Positions 21,401-30,590 of a DNA stretch of 64,000 bases are shown in pieces; position 1 is the first letter of the stretch; each line of letters starts with the position of its first letter. The notes beneath the pieces are model-generated. The model saw only the letters and a list, made by a program, of their open reading frames with translations. It had not been told where the DNA came from and did no database searches. The DNA comes from Vermamoeba vermiformis (lineage: Eukaryota; Tubulinea; Echinamoebida). The stretch spans positions 122,359-186,358 of the forward strand of contig JBEWZL010000287.1 of NCBI GenBank assembly GCA_045837725.1, given 5' to 3'. The position numbers and the translations under genes were made by a program.

Positions 21401-22081
21401 TAATCAGCTCGGTAGTCGATTTCCATGTGAGCCACCTCTCTGTTAGCGATTTTGTCCGCTTCATCCGGATTGAGGTTGATGAAGACGTAGTCCATTTCTG
21501 CATTTCCTTTTGATTCAGGTTTTTGCACGTTATTAATCTTGACTTTGAGAGCTTTCTCTAAGTGTTCGCGGATCGCCGTCGAGGATTTCTTCATGACATC
21601 TGCTGTGACACCTTTCACTGTTAAGTGCGCGCCTTCAAGTTTCGCTTCGGTGATTGGAATTGCTTCTGGTATGTTCGTTATTCGTTGCTCTTCCTCTTCC
21701 TTCTGTTTCGCTGCGTACGTTTGAAGACAGTCTGTAAAGTATCGGATCTTCATCGCAGTTTCACTGGACAGCGTTGTTTCCCATTTGAAACCTTCTTGTT
21801 CGGTGTCCATGATCACCATTGAGAAGGCAATGTCGTTCTTGTTCTCGTTCTTTGCTGAAATGTCGGTGATCTTCAGAACAATAAAGTTTTCGGGTTTGTC
21901 TCGGATCTTCTGTTCTTCGAGGTCATCGATAATAATAGCTTTGTTCTTAATTGTTATTTCTAGGTTCTCTAATTGCGTTATAATGTTCTCCTCCTGATCG
22001 AGGTCCATTTGGCTGGTCATTTCGGTTTTAATAAAATATAGATAAATTGATTTGTGGTGCCCAACACATGACTGAAACACC
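15431..22081 (-). mobile_element. Full-length LINE (non-LTR retrotransposon), 6.65 kb, single ORF
   Basis: Transcribed on the minus strand from 22081 to a poly(A) tail at 15440-15431. It is bounded by 15-19-bp target-site duplications, the mark of target-primed reverse transcription. It has a 61-bp 5' UTR, a 6,216-nt ORF and a 3' UTR of about 360 bp. Domains are APE-type endonuclease, reverse transcriptase, RNase H and a terminal zinc knuckle, which places it with RNase-H-bearing APE clades (I/Tad/R1-like group); finer placement needs a tree. The frame is intact, so recent insertion and possible activity are likely. It sits head-to-head with the proteasome beta-6 gene. Confidence 0.93.
15805..22020 (-). 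CDS. LINE polyprotein: ORF1-like region, APE endonuclease, RT, RNase H, zinc knuckle
   Basis: 2,071 residues from the ATG at 22020 (MTSQMDLDQEE); the open frame continues upstream into host DNA, so this start, just inside the element, is preferred. Residues 1-540 are a charged, coiled-coil-rich ORF1-like region. A hydrophobic segment (TTIIMTLFLLISQVQAS) follows at about 545-562. The endonuclease spans about 567-800 with LTEHKI, GVYGP, GGDFN, LDYILT and DHLPVV. The RT spans about 1100-1400 with NYRPITLL, DISGAYD, GIPQGDPFS and the catalytic WIDDSNF, where YADD is usual. RNase H spans about 1695-1825 with ATDGS, RAEAYG, SDSKT and EKADKAA. A CPAC...H...C knuckle lies near 1933. All catalytic acidic residues are present. 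Fusion of the ORF1-like part to the pol part in one frame is unusual. Confidence 0.93.
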   Translation of the reverse strand: MTSQMDLDQEENIITQLENLEITIKNKAIIIDDLEEQKIRDKPENFIVLKITDISAKNENKNDIAFSMVIMDTEQEGFKWETTLSSETAMKIRYFTDCLQTYAAKQKEEEEQRITNIPEAIPITEAKLEGAHLTVKGVTADVMKKSSTAIREHLEKALKVKINNVQKPESKGNAEMDYVFINLNPDEADKIANREVAHMEIDYRADYGDRDVARTVLLRTSGNHGFNKEDRDQIRNIIIKGIEEQTDQLISKSKVLVFPGKSNNQFWGVVNTTRKFFAQQIKNLEIKENGLEIEFYMTGKRIPKSYTEITISNVPRKITATQDENSVIQEIQNKTGIKPAYLDFDKSKGLIYIGTFTAEESDKIKRQLKQINDTNVKIQNTIDYNESMERQPDQIQLKSKETNTGMEIVNEFRTTTNLLIETVRRSIEQTDRLLAIQEKQIAIQAERDKSNDERFNQLMTLMTSQIERDQKRSEIEQEKERAREEMQKKLDDKINKVMETLSINPDQRTTKKRTREDDEGEDKQSKQPRVASSINKPSLYPRTTIIMTLFLLISQVQASNTNALEEKHITISAVNVMCLSSLIIINKLVRWIQDYEPDIIILTEHKIRRIHGTVTPINIPGYEWRSISAKSKRIRKRPNSARGGVAILTKPSIITVDPKNTDENEITEGRYCELSVVTQENERIRIIGVYGPADQREQPQFLNQITKIVKENENRIIIGGDFNNLISKKDATHNTHHKIKHMQLFRDKCQLEEHDENDNIKERATFMRKNYASKLDYILTNFRDGVVTCKTINVEIADHLPVVLTISPKLITGNVEAQQFKERIKIDRRDKKKLHEYQRMISNWCYQNEETIEEFKTDKKDKGEHLYEQFNEIITTTAKRIYAQTKRSIKKTTRTFPYDSKGGRLIGRISWINRAIKRMKFIQATNPINITNEDRKIFEPNELTEDIAELKPGDINHADIDIYLKELTNKKNRTNKKLNKEIKAFREQRTKEWQDLIKNEGHANSSKIRSILNRAQNVQLRAITTNDGELITNPDNVKESIANYFEQQRQNIQPRNVTKPWLHDDIWKETRAQIAQYNSNQKLEADITVDELINHIRERPNGKASGIDEVTYEMIKILPKEGIELYTNILNAIVNEKLSPKNFKSAEIVLIYKRDNQYSPKNYRPITLLEIAYKVITGVIAERISIMNQQIQFITPCQFGGITNTSCGEATQVIINIIKKAHRQQDELHIGCHDISGAYDNEPNEAVIDTFRSLGLPNKMIETIIFMQDKLINKVRTVYGHSRDIIFNKGIPQGDPFSVLKFVLFMDMFTRWMISKQRGYEVNNIHIPGLQWIDDSNFIARSNEELQTMTNELVQFLDAYQMKLSPHKSSYMAFNNNNDDVINVDQTEIKPSNTMRFLGYHIDKYVNWSEHERIMKYAMKNSMKRITKHNIPAETKLNLINSDTISIYRFSADLVPYSKSFNKEIIRAIKNKADPTNAYRIATSMYFLDKKLFAHHIEDLEAINKGRMVSNLMKCLNNKNIFVRLTTENTITDMNKDYKTQVLNGRNIRNDNKSKKYPPNIVNAIKTLHELDIKIFINKAPTKEIEDLTIEEYFNEIKLTKEQEKTLETELKGRKNEKMKKICSLFKRNGREHAPIYDLITCRPINYHYETTFKLPIDRQRAILPIFNQVYETAHARLERYTERMQHNVPLNNLIWATDGSKRGEIATTAVVSDKATYKHRVPEQQSIARAEAYGIQICLEKNLINNRNINIISDSKTTLQIIEKYRRTRKEKIINKNDNASIIRRIVEIMDQVNVSLRHIKAHTGNQDELSKLNEKADKAAKETNEREQRAPINWKHLPMYIPLIKNELFEGNISKIIRIDSQNQRMKKEATIASIRTATSEQVWKIPSFFSTGRNQDRLNFAIQCNAKALPTMSLLSTRCAELYDSRLCPACGKEDEDQEHVMLRCEKYHEIREELKQQIKDEMNIPNNRYLWLAPTQENRFFPEQLACRGAIPIHLERVITLRKAKRINNIIIQSFNQIWNERNKIIVEKGLTHVEQKARKLEEQFNNIEQEEEEQRKAIEQLYFNEF

Positions 22082-22096
22082 CAGATTCTCCTTGCC
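22082..22096. repeat. LINE target-site duplication, 5' copy
   Basis: CAGATTCTCCTTGCC, identical to 15416-15430. It marks the upstream edge of the element on the minus strand; the next base inward (22081) starts the LINE 5' UTR. Confidence 0.88.
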
Positions 22097-22236
22097 TTTT
22101 CAAAAATCTCGGAGCGAGCTTCAAACTTTGACCACCAAATTTTCAACAATGTTTTGGTCGTCAAAAAAAATACCAACTTGCCCTTGACAAAAATTTGTAA
22201 GTCAATTTCACTATTCACGTACATATAATATCAATC
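22097..22236 (+). promoter_or_regulatory. Remaining 5' flank of the proteasome beta-6 gene
   Basis: Only 140 bp separate the LINE target-site copy from the PSMB1 ATG. This holds the 5' UTR and whatever core promoter was not displaced by the insertion. It contains an eight-A run (22143-22150 region) and AT-rich sequence but no clear TATA box. Confidence 0.45.
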
Positions 22237-23478
22237 ATGGAAGTTCTTAACGCACCTGGCCAAATCAATACTGCCGCTGATCCCAAACAACACAGATTTG
22301 AGGCTTACGTTAATAACGGAGGGTAAGGCGAGCATTGACCAAAATCGAAAATAATTGTTAATTAATTATTAGAACCGTATTGGCAATTGCTGGCAGCAAT
22401 TTCGCTGTTGTCGCTGGAGATACGAGAATGAGCACTGGCTATGCTATTCACACTAGATATGCTCCAAAGACTTTCCAATTGTAAGAATATATTATTATAG
22501 GATATATAACATTTTTTTGGTCATTTTATAATTGCAATAATGTCAATATGGAGATTATGACGAAAAATTTTGCATCGACTAAAAATTTTTCATTTATTTA
22601 CATACTCTCAAAATCTATAATTTCTTCGTGCAATATTATTTAGGCACACGTAGTATACTCATATGATAATAATCAGTACTTTCTAGTGCAATATAATTTA
22701 ATAAATTTGTGACAATAATAATAATTAGATGCGTCAATCCCTATAGTTTGGTATTAATTCCTCGTTAGAACGAACAAAGCCGTTATTGCTACATCTGGTA
22801 TGCAAGCCGATCAAAAAGCTCTTCACAAATTATTGGCCACCAGAATCAAGAGCTACGAATACGTGCACCGCAAGAAAATGAGCACTCCTGCCATCGCTCA
22901 AATGCTCGCCAATACTTTGTACTATAAGAGATTTTTCCCTTACTACACTTTTAACGTGTTGGGCGGTATTGATGAACAAGGTAAATTTCCGTTTTGAATG
23001 GGCGAATGTGCGTGTCACACTCGTTCTTCATAATACTTGAAATGAATATTCATATAATGCATGGTGTTCTAACTGGCAATCTTAGGCAAGGGATGTGTAT
23101 ATTCATATGATGCTGTCGGTTCTTACGAAAGAGTCGCTTACTCAACATCCGGATCTGGAGCTGAATTAATCCAACCTTTGCTCGATAACCAAGTAAGTCT
23201 ATCAGCTATCCTATTATATACTTACACATATAATGATATATATATGTGCGCGGTTAGGATTAGGCAACTAACTGTTTCTTTTCAATTGTAAGGTTGCGCG
23301 TAGAAACCAAAAGCTCGACGGACCCATCACTTTGACATTGCAAGAAACCATTGAACTCGTCAAGGACGCCTTGAGCTCGGCTGCTGAAAGAGATATTTAC
23401 ACTGGAGACTTTGCTGAGATTTACATCATCACTCAAGAGGGCATCCGAAAGGAGGACTTTGAGTTGAAGCACGATTAA
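22237..23478 (+). CDS. PSMB1: 20S proteasome subunit beta-6 (PSMB1)
   Basis: Five exons give about 240 residues. Motifs are [66 protein letters not shown] and the ending [18 protein letters not shown]. Beta-6 is a structural, non-catalytic ring subunit, and the sequence carries the extended N-terminus before the GGT typical of non-processed beta subunits. Exon 1 (22237-22322) ends in phase 2 and joins at the acceptor before ACCGTA. An aataaa signal lies at about 23630. The upstream region has been interrupted by a LINE, which may alter expression. Confidence 0.95.
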
Positions 23479-23839
23479 AGCTGCTCGAACTCTTAATAAC
23501 ACAGGACTCGCCTAGCGTAGGTTGTTATCGAAGTGTTATGCTATTGACTATTAATATAGCTCGGTAGTGTTGCGCCTTCAATACCAACTACGCATCCGAA
23601 TCCTTTTTGTAGATCGTGCAATCCAATCAATAAAGTGTACATACTTAAAACTTAAGCTGCTGGTTTTTACAGCAAGTTGTCATTTTGACAATAAGTAGGT
23701 GCAAAGTGCATCCAGGGTAAACTTAAAAAATCGGCGCACAAGTAGCCGTTGTCATTGATTTTTTGCTCCTCACTTGAAAACACAATCTTGCATTGTGAGG
23801 ATTTGTACATTTATAATATATAGCATATATCATCGTTAA
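23479..23839. other. Intergenic region PSMB1 / TACC gene
   Basis: 361 bp between tandem plus-strand genes, holding the PSMB1 3' UTR with aataaa (about 23630) and the promoter of the TACC gene. Nothing else is recognised. Confidence 0.35.
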
Positions 23840-25191
23840 ATGGACGGCTATCAACTAGGCTCCAATTTTGAAAGCCTGCAACAAGAATTATTCGATCAGG
23901 TAAAAAATAAGCATTATTAAGCTAATAAAAATCATTTAAATATACGAAATAATTTTTAGCATTAGTTTTCCTGATTATTAGTTATTTTTGTAATTGTATG
24001 CGAAGATGCACTGATATTTGTCACTCATCTGATAACAGTTTTACCCTCTCTAATATTAGCATCTATAATAATAAATAATGGGATTTACATATTAATTTGT
24101 AAAATTTGAAGGCCATGCGAGAAGCCCAGATCTTGGGTTTGAATTTTCAGGAGATGGAGAGGCGAGAACAAATTGCCAAGCAAAAATTTAGAGAAGTGAT
24201 CGAAGAATATTTGGAAACTATTTATAAGCTTCACGGTACGACGTTTGACATTTTAAATTTTATCGCGGGCATTTTGGATTCACCCGCTAAATATGCTACA
24301 GTTGAGTTTAATCAATAATTTATCGTGTATCAATACTATTGTTGTTTGTAGCTATAATTGTCGATGTATTACTGATTTGCTAGACAGTTGAGTACTGGAT
24401 CTCCTTACTGATGTTATTTATATTGTAGAGGAAAAGAGCTTGCAAGAAGCAGCTGACAAAGAACGCATTAATGAACTGGAAGTCGAGAATAGACGCTTGA
24501 AGGCATACGAAGACAGTGTTGGCGAAATTCAACTCAAATTTTATGAACTCAAATATTTATTGGAGAACGAGCGAAAGGTGATAACATACCTCTAATGTTC
24601 TTAATATTATAACATATATGCTAAATATTACGATTTTAGAATTCTGAGAAACTTACTGCTGACTATAATGCCGTACAACGTGAGCTGGCCGAAACTAAGG
24701 CAAAGTACGCACTCTTGCCGAGATACTCGTGTCTATTATAGGACACTATTAATATAATAATAATTATAGATATAACGCGTTGAAGCAACATTCACAAGAG
24801 AAACTCGACGAGGTTCATAATATGTTAGTCAAACAAAAAGAACAGTTCCAAAACGATACCACAGTACTAAAGTAAGTATTTGTCGCTACGATTAGGCCTT
24901 ATAGCACAAGGCTCGTATTATCGCTACCCTAGCTATTTGATGGTCAAATTTCAGTTTTTTGACGAACAAAATTTCCAGTACGCGAACACTCGTAATAACA
25001 ACCTACTTATTAGGGCTAAGGCAGTTCGATCTGATGCCAACAACCAAGCATTGAAGCAATCTCTTGAAGCTAAAGAAAAAGAAAATAAGAACTTGATGGA
25101 TATTTGCCAACAGCTGTTATCGAAGGCTGAAGGACGAGCAACAAACGTCGAATTAGATACTATTAAGCAATTGCTCAGCTCGCACTTTTAG
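23840..25191 (+). CDS. TACC: TACC-domain coiled-coil protein
   Basis: Six exons, about 228 residues, almost wholly coiled coil. The C-terminal half matches the TACC domain: ELAETKAKYNALKQHSQEKL aligns with the conserved RYQALKAHAEEKL core, and QSLEAKEKENKNLMDICQQL with the conserved LE..L..K..E...L..IC..L end. TACC proteins bind XMAP215/ch-TOG-type polymerases and stabilise microtubules at centrosomes or nucleus-associated bodies. The protein is much shorter than animal TACCs, being little more than the domain, as in some protist and fungal versions. Exon joins were chosen to keep the heptads continuous (for instance ...ETKA|KYNAL). Identification is by remembered pattern and is good but not certain. 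Confidence 0.75.
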
Positions 25192-25541
25192 ATGGAGTTA
25201 GTTGCACCAGCCCCACTGTTTTTGTAATGTTTATTTAAATTGAAATTAACCCCACGATAGCTAGCGAAACGCGTTGCATCCATCGAGAGCACTCCAAGCG
25301 AGTAATAATCATCTATTATGCAACATAATGAAGCTTGTATCGACAGTTGCTTATGTATGATGGAGAACCAGGCAGGCATGTATGGCAAAATGTGAGTGGA
25401 AGATCGAAATCTGGTTTCGCGCACCCTCGCATGAATTAGCTATTGATGATGACAATCTATATACGTCAAGTGAGGTTCTTGCTTTCTACAAGCGTAGTTT
25501 GTTCGCGTATTTACAGGTTTATTGGATCTCGTACATGAGGA
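25192..25541. other. Convergent intergenic region TACC gene / FANCL
   Basis: 350 bp between two gene 3' ends. Short open frames here are not supported by splice or composition evidence. No repeat or RNA gene is seen. Confidence 0.35.
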
Positions 25542-27357
25542 CTAAGTTGTACTAGTTCGTTTGACGCTAATAGGACCATCGCAATAAGGACAATTACCGA
25601 ATACTGTATCATAAGACTGTCTGTTTGTACGTAGATTATGCAGCCACTGATACAAACACGAGCTATGGAAAAATCGTGCGCAATTAGGATTGTCGCAGAT
25701 CTTATCAGGAATGTTGTTTTCGAGCTTATATGAATAGCATATAGCGCATTCAGTGCTAAACTCTTCTTTAGCGCTCTTTTCAGGCGCTGGAAACTGGATC
25801 CCCAAGACCTTTTCGAGATTTTCTCGTACAAATAACGCAGTGTTCCTGGAGTACAAGATCTACATCAGTATTGCTCGATATCATTATAATTAACGGTTTA
25901 GGATTGTATCTTAGTATCGAGCTAAAAATCTTTCGCGCACTTACCATAAATGGATATTGCTATTTAAACTCTGGCGCAGCGGGCCAATTGCCGTTTCAGA
26001 TCCCAAGAACTTAATCTCAGGTATCGTACGAGTCATGAGAGGATTAACGTCGATCATAATGGATACATGTTTGCCTTTACAATTAATTAATTTGGGGTTG
26101 AAATAATTAATGAGCTAAATTTAGCGGCCTTATCTCCGACAAAGATAAATGAGTACAAAGAATAGCAACGTACCTATAGCTATTCGTCGCATAGTATTGC
26201 TTCGACGAGGATTTTCCGGTTCTAAGACGCAAGTATTTTTGTCCAAGTCGTCCATGGTCTCCCAAAAATCATCGAATGGATCAACTCCCTAGAGCAATTA
26301 GCCGCTGCTATATTTAGAAGCAATATTGGCTTATATTGCGATTATGACGCCTAAACTAATAGAGCACTATTTTTGAAAAGGGCTCGAATAGAGTGTTGCT
26401 GAGATCTAGATCTGCAAGATCCTCAGACTACTTACTTTTTGATATTGAGCTATTACATCCATTAAATTCGATTGCTTAGGATTCCATAAGAGCTCTATTG
26501 GCCTCGGTACATCAGCTGTAGTCTTTGGAGCGGTAAGTGGGTAGTCAGGTCCTGTTTCTATTTGTACTACGTGCTCTCTATTCTTTTTATCTCTATCATA
26601 CCATATTAACTTAATACTGAGCCATAGTGACATCTTATATACAGATAATCTTGAGCTAAATTAGTTTTGTACCTGATCTTTACGTGCAACGCGTTTAACT
26701 CGTGGTTGATGTAAGCTAAGTTGCTCCATCCAATCTCGTTGATTTCTTCGATTAATCGCGAGTAAAATATTGTGTTGGGGACTGCTTGCGATTTGTTTGC
26801 TCTGGACAGACGATCCTGCGATTGAAACGGATTAGATCCAGATCGCTACTAGTCAATACTTAGATCAATTTACAAAAGGTATATATGAAAAAGTGATTGT
26901 TCAAATGAAGGCATGGAAATGGACGTACCAGAAGATGTTTGAACTCAACCATAAACGAAAGTAGATCCGCTGAGTGTTCCAGTCGCTGTGGATTCGATCA
27001 ATATAGTATTATTTAAATAGTAACATACTTGTTTAATAACTTGTTCTTGTCCTTTAATCAAATCATTCAACGCTTCATCTGTAAACAGTTTCGCGCCTTT
27101 TAGTTGCTTGGCATTAGGCAGCTCTATTCGCATAAAATATTCATGGCCCTAGTGTTTGGGATATTAATAACAGATTTTCAGACATTTGGAGTGGATTCAG
27201 GAGGTATTAAACAAAAAATAATTGAAAAATTATGTCAAAATTCGTGGTAAAATCTTACTTGTATATTAATGAAGCCGCTATATGCTGTTAAGTTAATGTT
27301 CTCTGGTAATAATAAAGGAAAAATGTCTGCAACGCTGGAGAGCTCTTTCAAGTCCAT
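25542..27357 (-). CDS. FANCL: E3 ubiquitin-protein ligase FANCL
   Basis: A complete multi-exon gene from the ATG at 27357. The N-terminal ELF domain reads FPLLLPEN, AYSGFINIQGHEYFMRIELP and NAKQLKGAKLF. The double-RWD region includes FYSRLIEEINEIGWSNL, then DYPLTAPKTTADVPRPIELLW, FDDFWETMDDLD and NTCVLEPENPRRS, then IPEIKFLGSETAIGPL and NIHLW. The C-terminal RING-like finger reads TECAICYSYKLENNIPDKIC, HSSCLYQWL and FGNCPYC. In the Fanconi anaemia pathway FANCL monoubiquitinates FANCD2/FANCI at crosslinked DNA. Domain order and size (about 330 residues) fit animal FANCL (about 375), and all zinc ligands of the finger are present. It diverges from LMBRD1 over 232 bp. Confidence 0.94.
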
Positions 27358-27589
27358 CTCGAACACAATCTTCCCTTCAAATGAGTTGGTACTGGTAAGA
27401 ATTGAGGCTAATATTTACAATTATATACACATATGTGATGCCAACTCTTTGCCAGTAAAATATAAAGCCCGTCGACGCTGGAGAACTCAACTTGACTTAA
27501 CTCACGATCGTGGCTTAACGCGGAAACAATTTCTTCCGTGTTGTTAATTTATCTGCCAGTTCTTAACTAATGTTTTAAAGCGAACGACA
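27358..27589. promoter_or_regulatory. Divergent promoter, FANCL / LMBRD1
   Basis: 232 bp between two divergent start codons; it must serve as the promoter of both genes. No recognisable site stands out. Confidence 0.4.
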
Positions 27590-30458
27590 ATGATCGCTCT
27601 TGCGTGGATTATATTCGCCGCGGTTGTCGTGGTAAGTAATTACGCTGGATGTGTCACAGCACCGCTGGAAGAAACTTTTCCTCTGAAAATTAATACCAGA
27701 AATTATAACAATTAAGCCAATAGCATGCCATAGTTTCATATTCTACTAATTTCACCAATTTCGATCGCGACTTTCAATTATTAATTTTGATTTTCTACTA
27801 TCCAATGTAAATTATTAATCCTATTTTATTTTCTTAGGGCGTGTTGTTATTGAATTTTATTATTGTAAAATATTTCAACTCGCGCTATGACTCAGAAACT
27901 TTCCCCACGATCGTATCCATTTTTGCTTTGACCCTTACTTTGCTCTGCGTCATGATAATTCCTGTGGATATCTATGCCGTATCACTGAAGAATGATGATA
28001 TTAACTCAGTCATTTCAGTATTGTATTACAGTAAGTATCAAACTTTATTGTTTTTTCATAAATCCAGATCTTGCACCAAAAATAGAAAAATGAAGAATTA
28101 GAGCATTTATAAGCGTGATTAATACCACAGCATTGCATTAAAATTGGAATCATTATTATCGATAGCTTTTCCCCATTTTTCTAATTTTCGCGTCTCCATC
28201 CAGTCTTCTACGCTGGCATTTTGGCGACTTGCTTCGTCATTATTCCATTCGTATACTTCTTCTACGAGGCCTATGATCCTGAAGGTACCACTGGCAAGCG
28301 CATCGTCGACGGCTGCAAGGTACGAACTCTTTACTTTTCTTTTTCTGTTCCCTTATTCATCCTTTTTATTATAGTACACTATTGGCTTATTGGTCGTTGT
28401 TATTGTTCTCTTCGTTGTCGGTTTGTTCTTGAAGCCTGGAGAGAAGCCCAACGGAGGAGATCCCTTCTGGGTATGGGCCAACAAATTGCTCGACGCTGAA
28501 AACAGTACGTTAAATTGGTGCTATTAATATCTCTATTTATGCTAATTCCCATCTATAGGCGGTGCTGGTGCTATTACATTCGCCATTGCTTGCTTGTCTT
28601 TGATTGGTCTCGTGTCTTGGTGCTTCTACACCGTAAGTCACATTTAGCAATTAATACTTAAATATTGGCAGAATATGGCAACTATTTAATAATATGATAA
28701 GCATTAGACTTTGAATTTTCTGAGTTTTAGATCCGAGTCTACCTAGCACTTCTCATTCATTTTACTAAATATAGGCATTTGGCTTGTCGTTCTTCCCGAT
28801 TGGAATGATTAGAGGCCGTCGTAGACTTATGGATGAGAAGCGTCAGTACGATGAGGAAGCTGAAGATACACGCGAGAAGGTCAGATTTATCGATGACAAG
28901 AAAAAGAAGTCCAAGCGTGATCAACAAGACCGCGAAAGATTGTTGCGCCGTGAAAGGTTAGTAGATCATATATAATAACACAAGAGCTTTTTTAGTGCCT
29001 TTAATTCTATTGATATGGCGACCCAAGAGGGCGAATCTGGTGCGAACTTTTTGGCGGGCAAAGTGATGTTAATTGGCGTACCTGTCAACTTATTGGCCAT
29101 GTTTCTAATACTGTTTTTTTAGAGCTTTGGCTCGTAGAGCAGACCGCGTAGAAGGATCAGGTTGCTGCTACAAATGTTTGCAATGCTTGCGTCCTCTTAC
29201 ATTCATCTTCGGTCTTCTCTTCTTGCTCGTGACTCTGTTGATCATCGTGTCGACTATCTTGACTTCGTTGGACAAGATTTTGAACTCTTACTGCGGTGCC
29301 AAGTGCGGCTTCATTTTGTCTCACCCTCAAATCTTCAACCCTCTCGACGAGTTGTTGGTCATTTTGTCCAAGGTAAGTACCCTGCTTGATAGTACTCTAC
29401 GAACTTAATTTACATTACATTTGTTTGTTGCTTTTTCTCGTGTTGTATAGTATTAATCGGTGTGTTTTTGCAGTACTTCCCTATTGACTACGCGTTGATG
29501 GCTCTCATCATTCTGTACTTCTACTTTGCTACTTTATCTGGCATTACCAACATGGGCATCCGTTTCTTGTGGATTAAGGTATGTCTAGTTATAGAGTATT
29601 AATTTCATGCGGATGTCATTTTGCATTCGGATCTGCTTGTTTGTGACCACTAGAGTGCACTTGTATTAATTACTATACTCTTCAGATGTTTACCTTCAAG
29701 AAGCGAGCCACACCTCCTCAAGGTTTGTTGTTGGCCTCAGTCATTTTGATGCTCAGCATTCTCGTGCTCAATCTCCAAGTCCTCACTCTCGCTCCTCGTT
29801 ACACCACTTTCGGATCTCAAACTTTCCAATGGGTAAGTCTAAAATGCTCCTCAAGTTAGCACATTAGCGTAAATTTATTTGATTAAATGAGCTGCAATGT
29901 GGTCAATTTTGTGCTCGTGTACTGACGGTAGATCTGCAGCAAAATATGACCGAGCCAGCCTTGTGCAACTTTGACTCTATTGAAGAGAGTGATTGCGTGC
30001 CTACTCAATTGAGCGTTATTTGGAGTCGTTTGGGCTTGAAGATCTCCTTCTTTGGTGTTGTGTTCTACTGGTCTAACTGGGCGTTCATTGCTTTCTTCTT
30101 GCTTGGCCTTATTGTTGCTGCTTGCAGGTATGTTCGAACGTGCTTTACAATAATACTATTATTCAACATAACACTGTACAAAATGAAATTATGGATCGCA
30201 CATCCAATCGAAGCCGTTACACCGGCTACAACAACCAGAGAATTTATAATTATAGGTTACACTGGCTATAATATATATCTAACTTCTGTTATACAGAAAG
30301 CGCAAGTCAAATATCGACGAATACTCTGACGACGAAGACGAGCCTGAAGGTATTTCTATCAATTAGTTTATTAGCAATAAATCCAATTTATTTTCGTATC
30401 TATATATTATATATAACTTATATATGTATATTTAATAGGTCTCAGTCCCGATATTTAA
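27590..30458 (+). CDS. LMBRD1: LMBR1-domain protein 1, probable lysosomal cobalamin exporter component
   Basis: About eleven exons encode about 500 residues with nine or so membrane segments. Family landmarks are FPTIVSIFALTLTLL and PVDIYAVS near the N-terminus, FVIIPFVYFFYEAYDPE, GLSFFPIGMIRG followed by a charged cytosolic loop (RRRLMDEKRQYDEEAEDTRE), CLRPLTFIFGLLFLL, YFPIDYALMALIILYFYF, GIRFLWIK, LAPRYTTFGSQTF and YWSNWAFIAFFLLGLIVAACR. The tail is short and acidic (EYSDDEDEPEGLSPDI). Animal LMBRD1 acts with ABCD4 to move vitamin B12 out of lysosomes. An ABCD4-like gene lies 2.6 kb downstream on the same strand. Confidence 0.92.
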
Positions 30459-30590
30459 AGCCCTAGTTACAGATAGCAGATCCGTTCTGATCAGCTAAGT
30501 TTTTTTCCTTTCTTTTTTGCGTTTGTCTTCTTTCTATCCTTTAGTTTAACATATTTTTCGTGTAAATAAATAGACAAACAGTTTATTATA

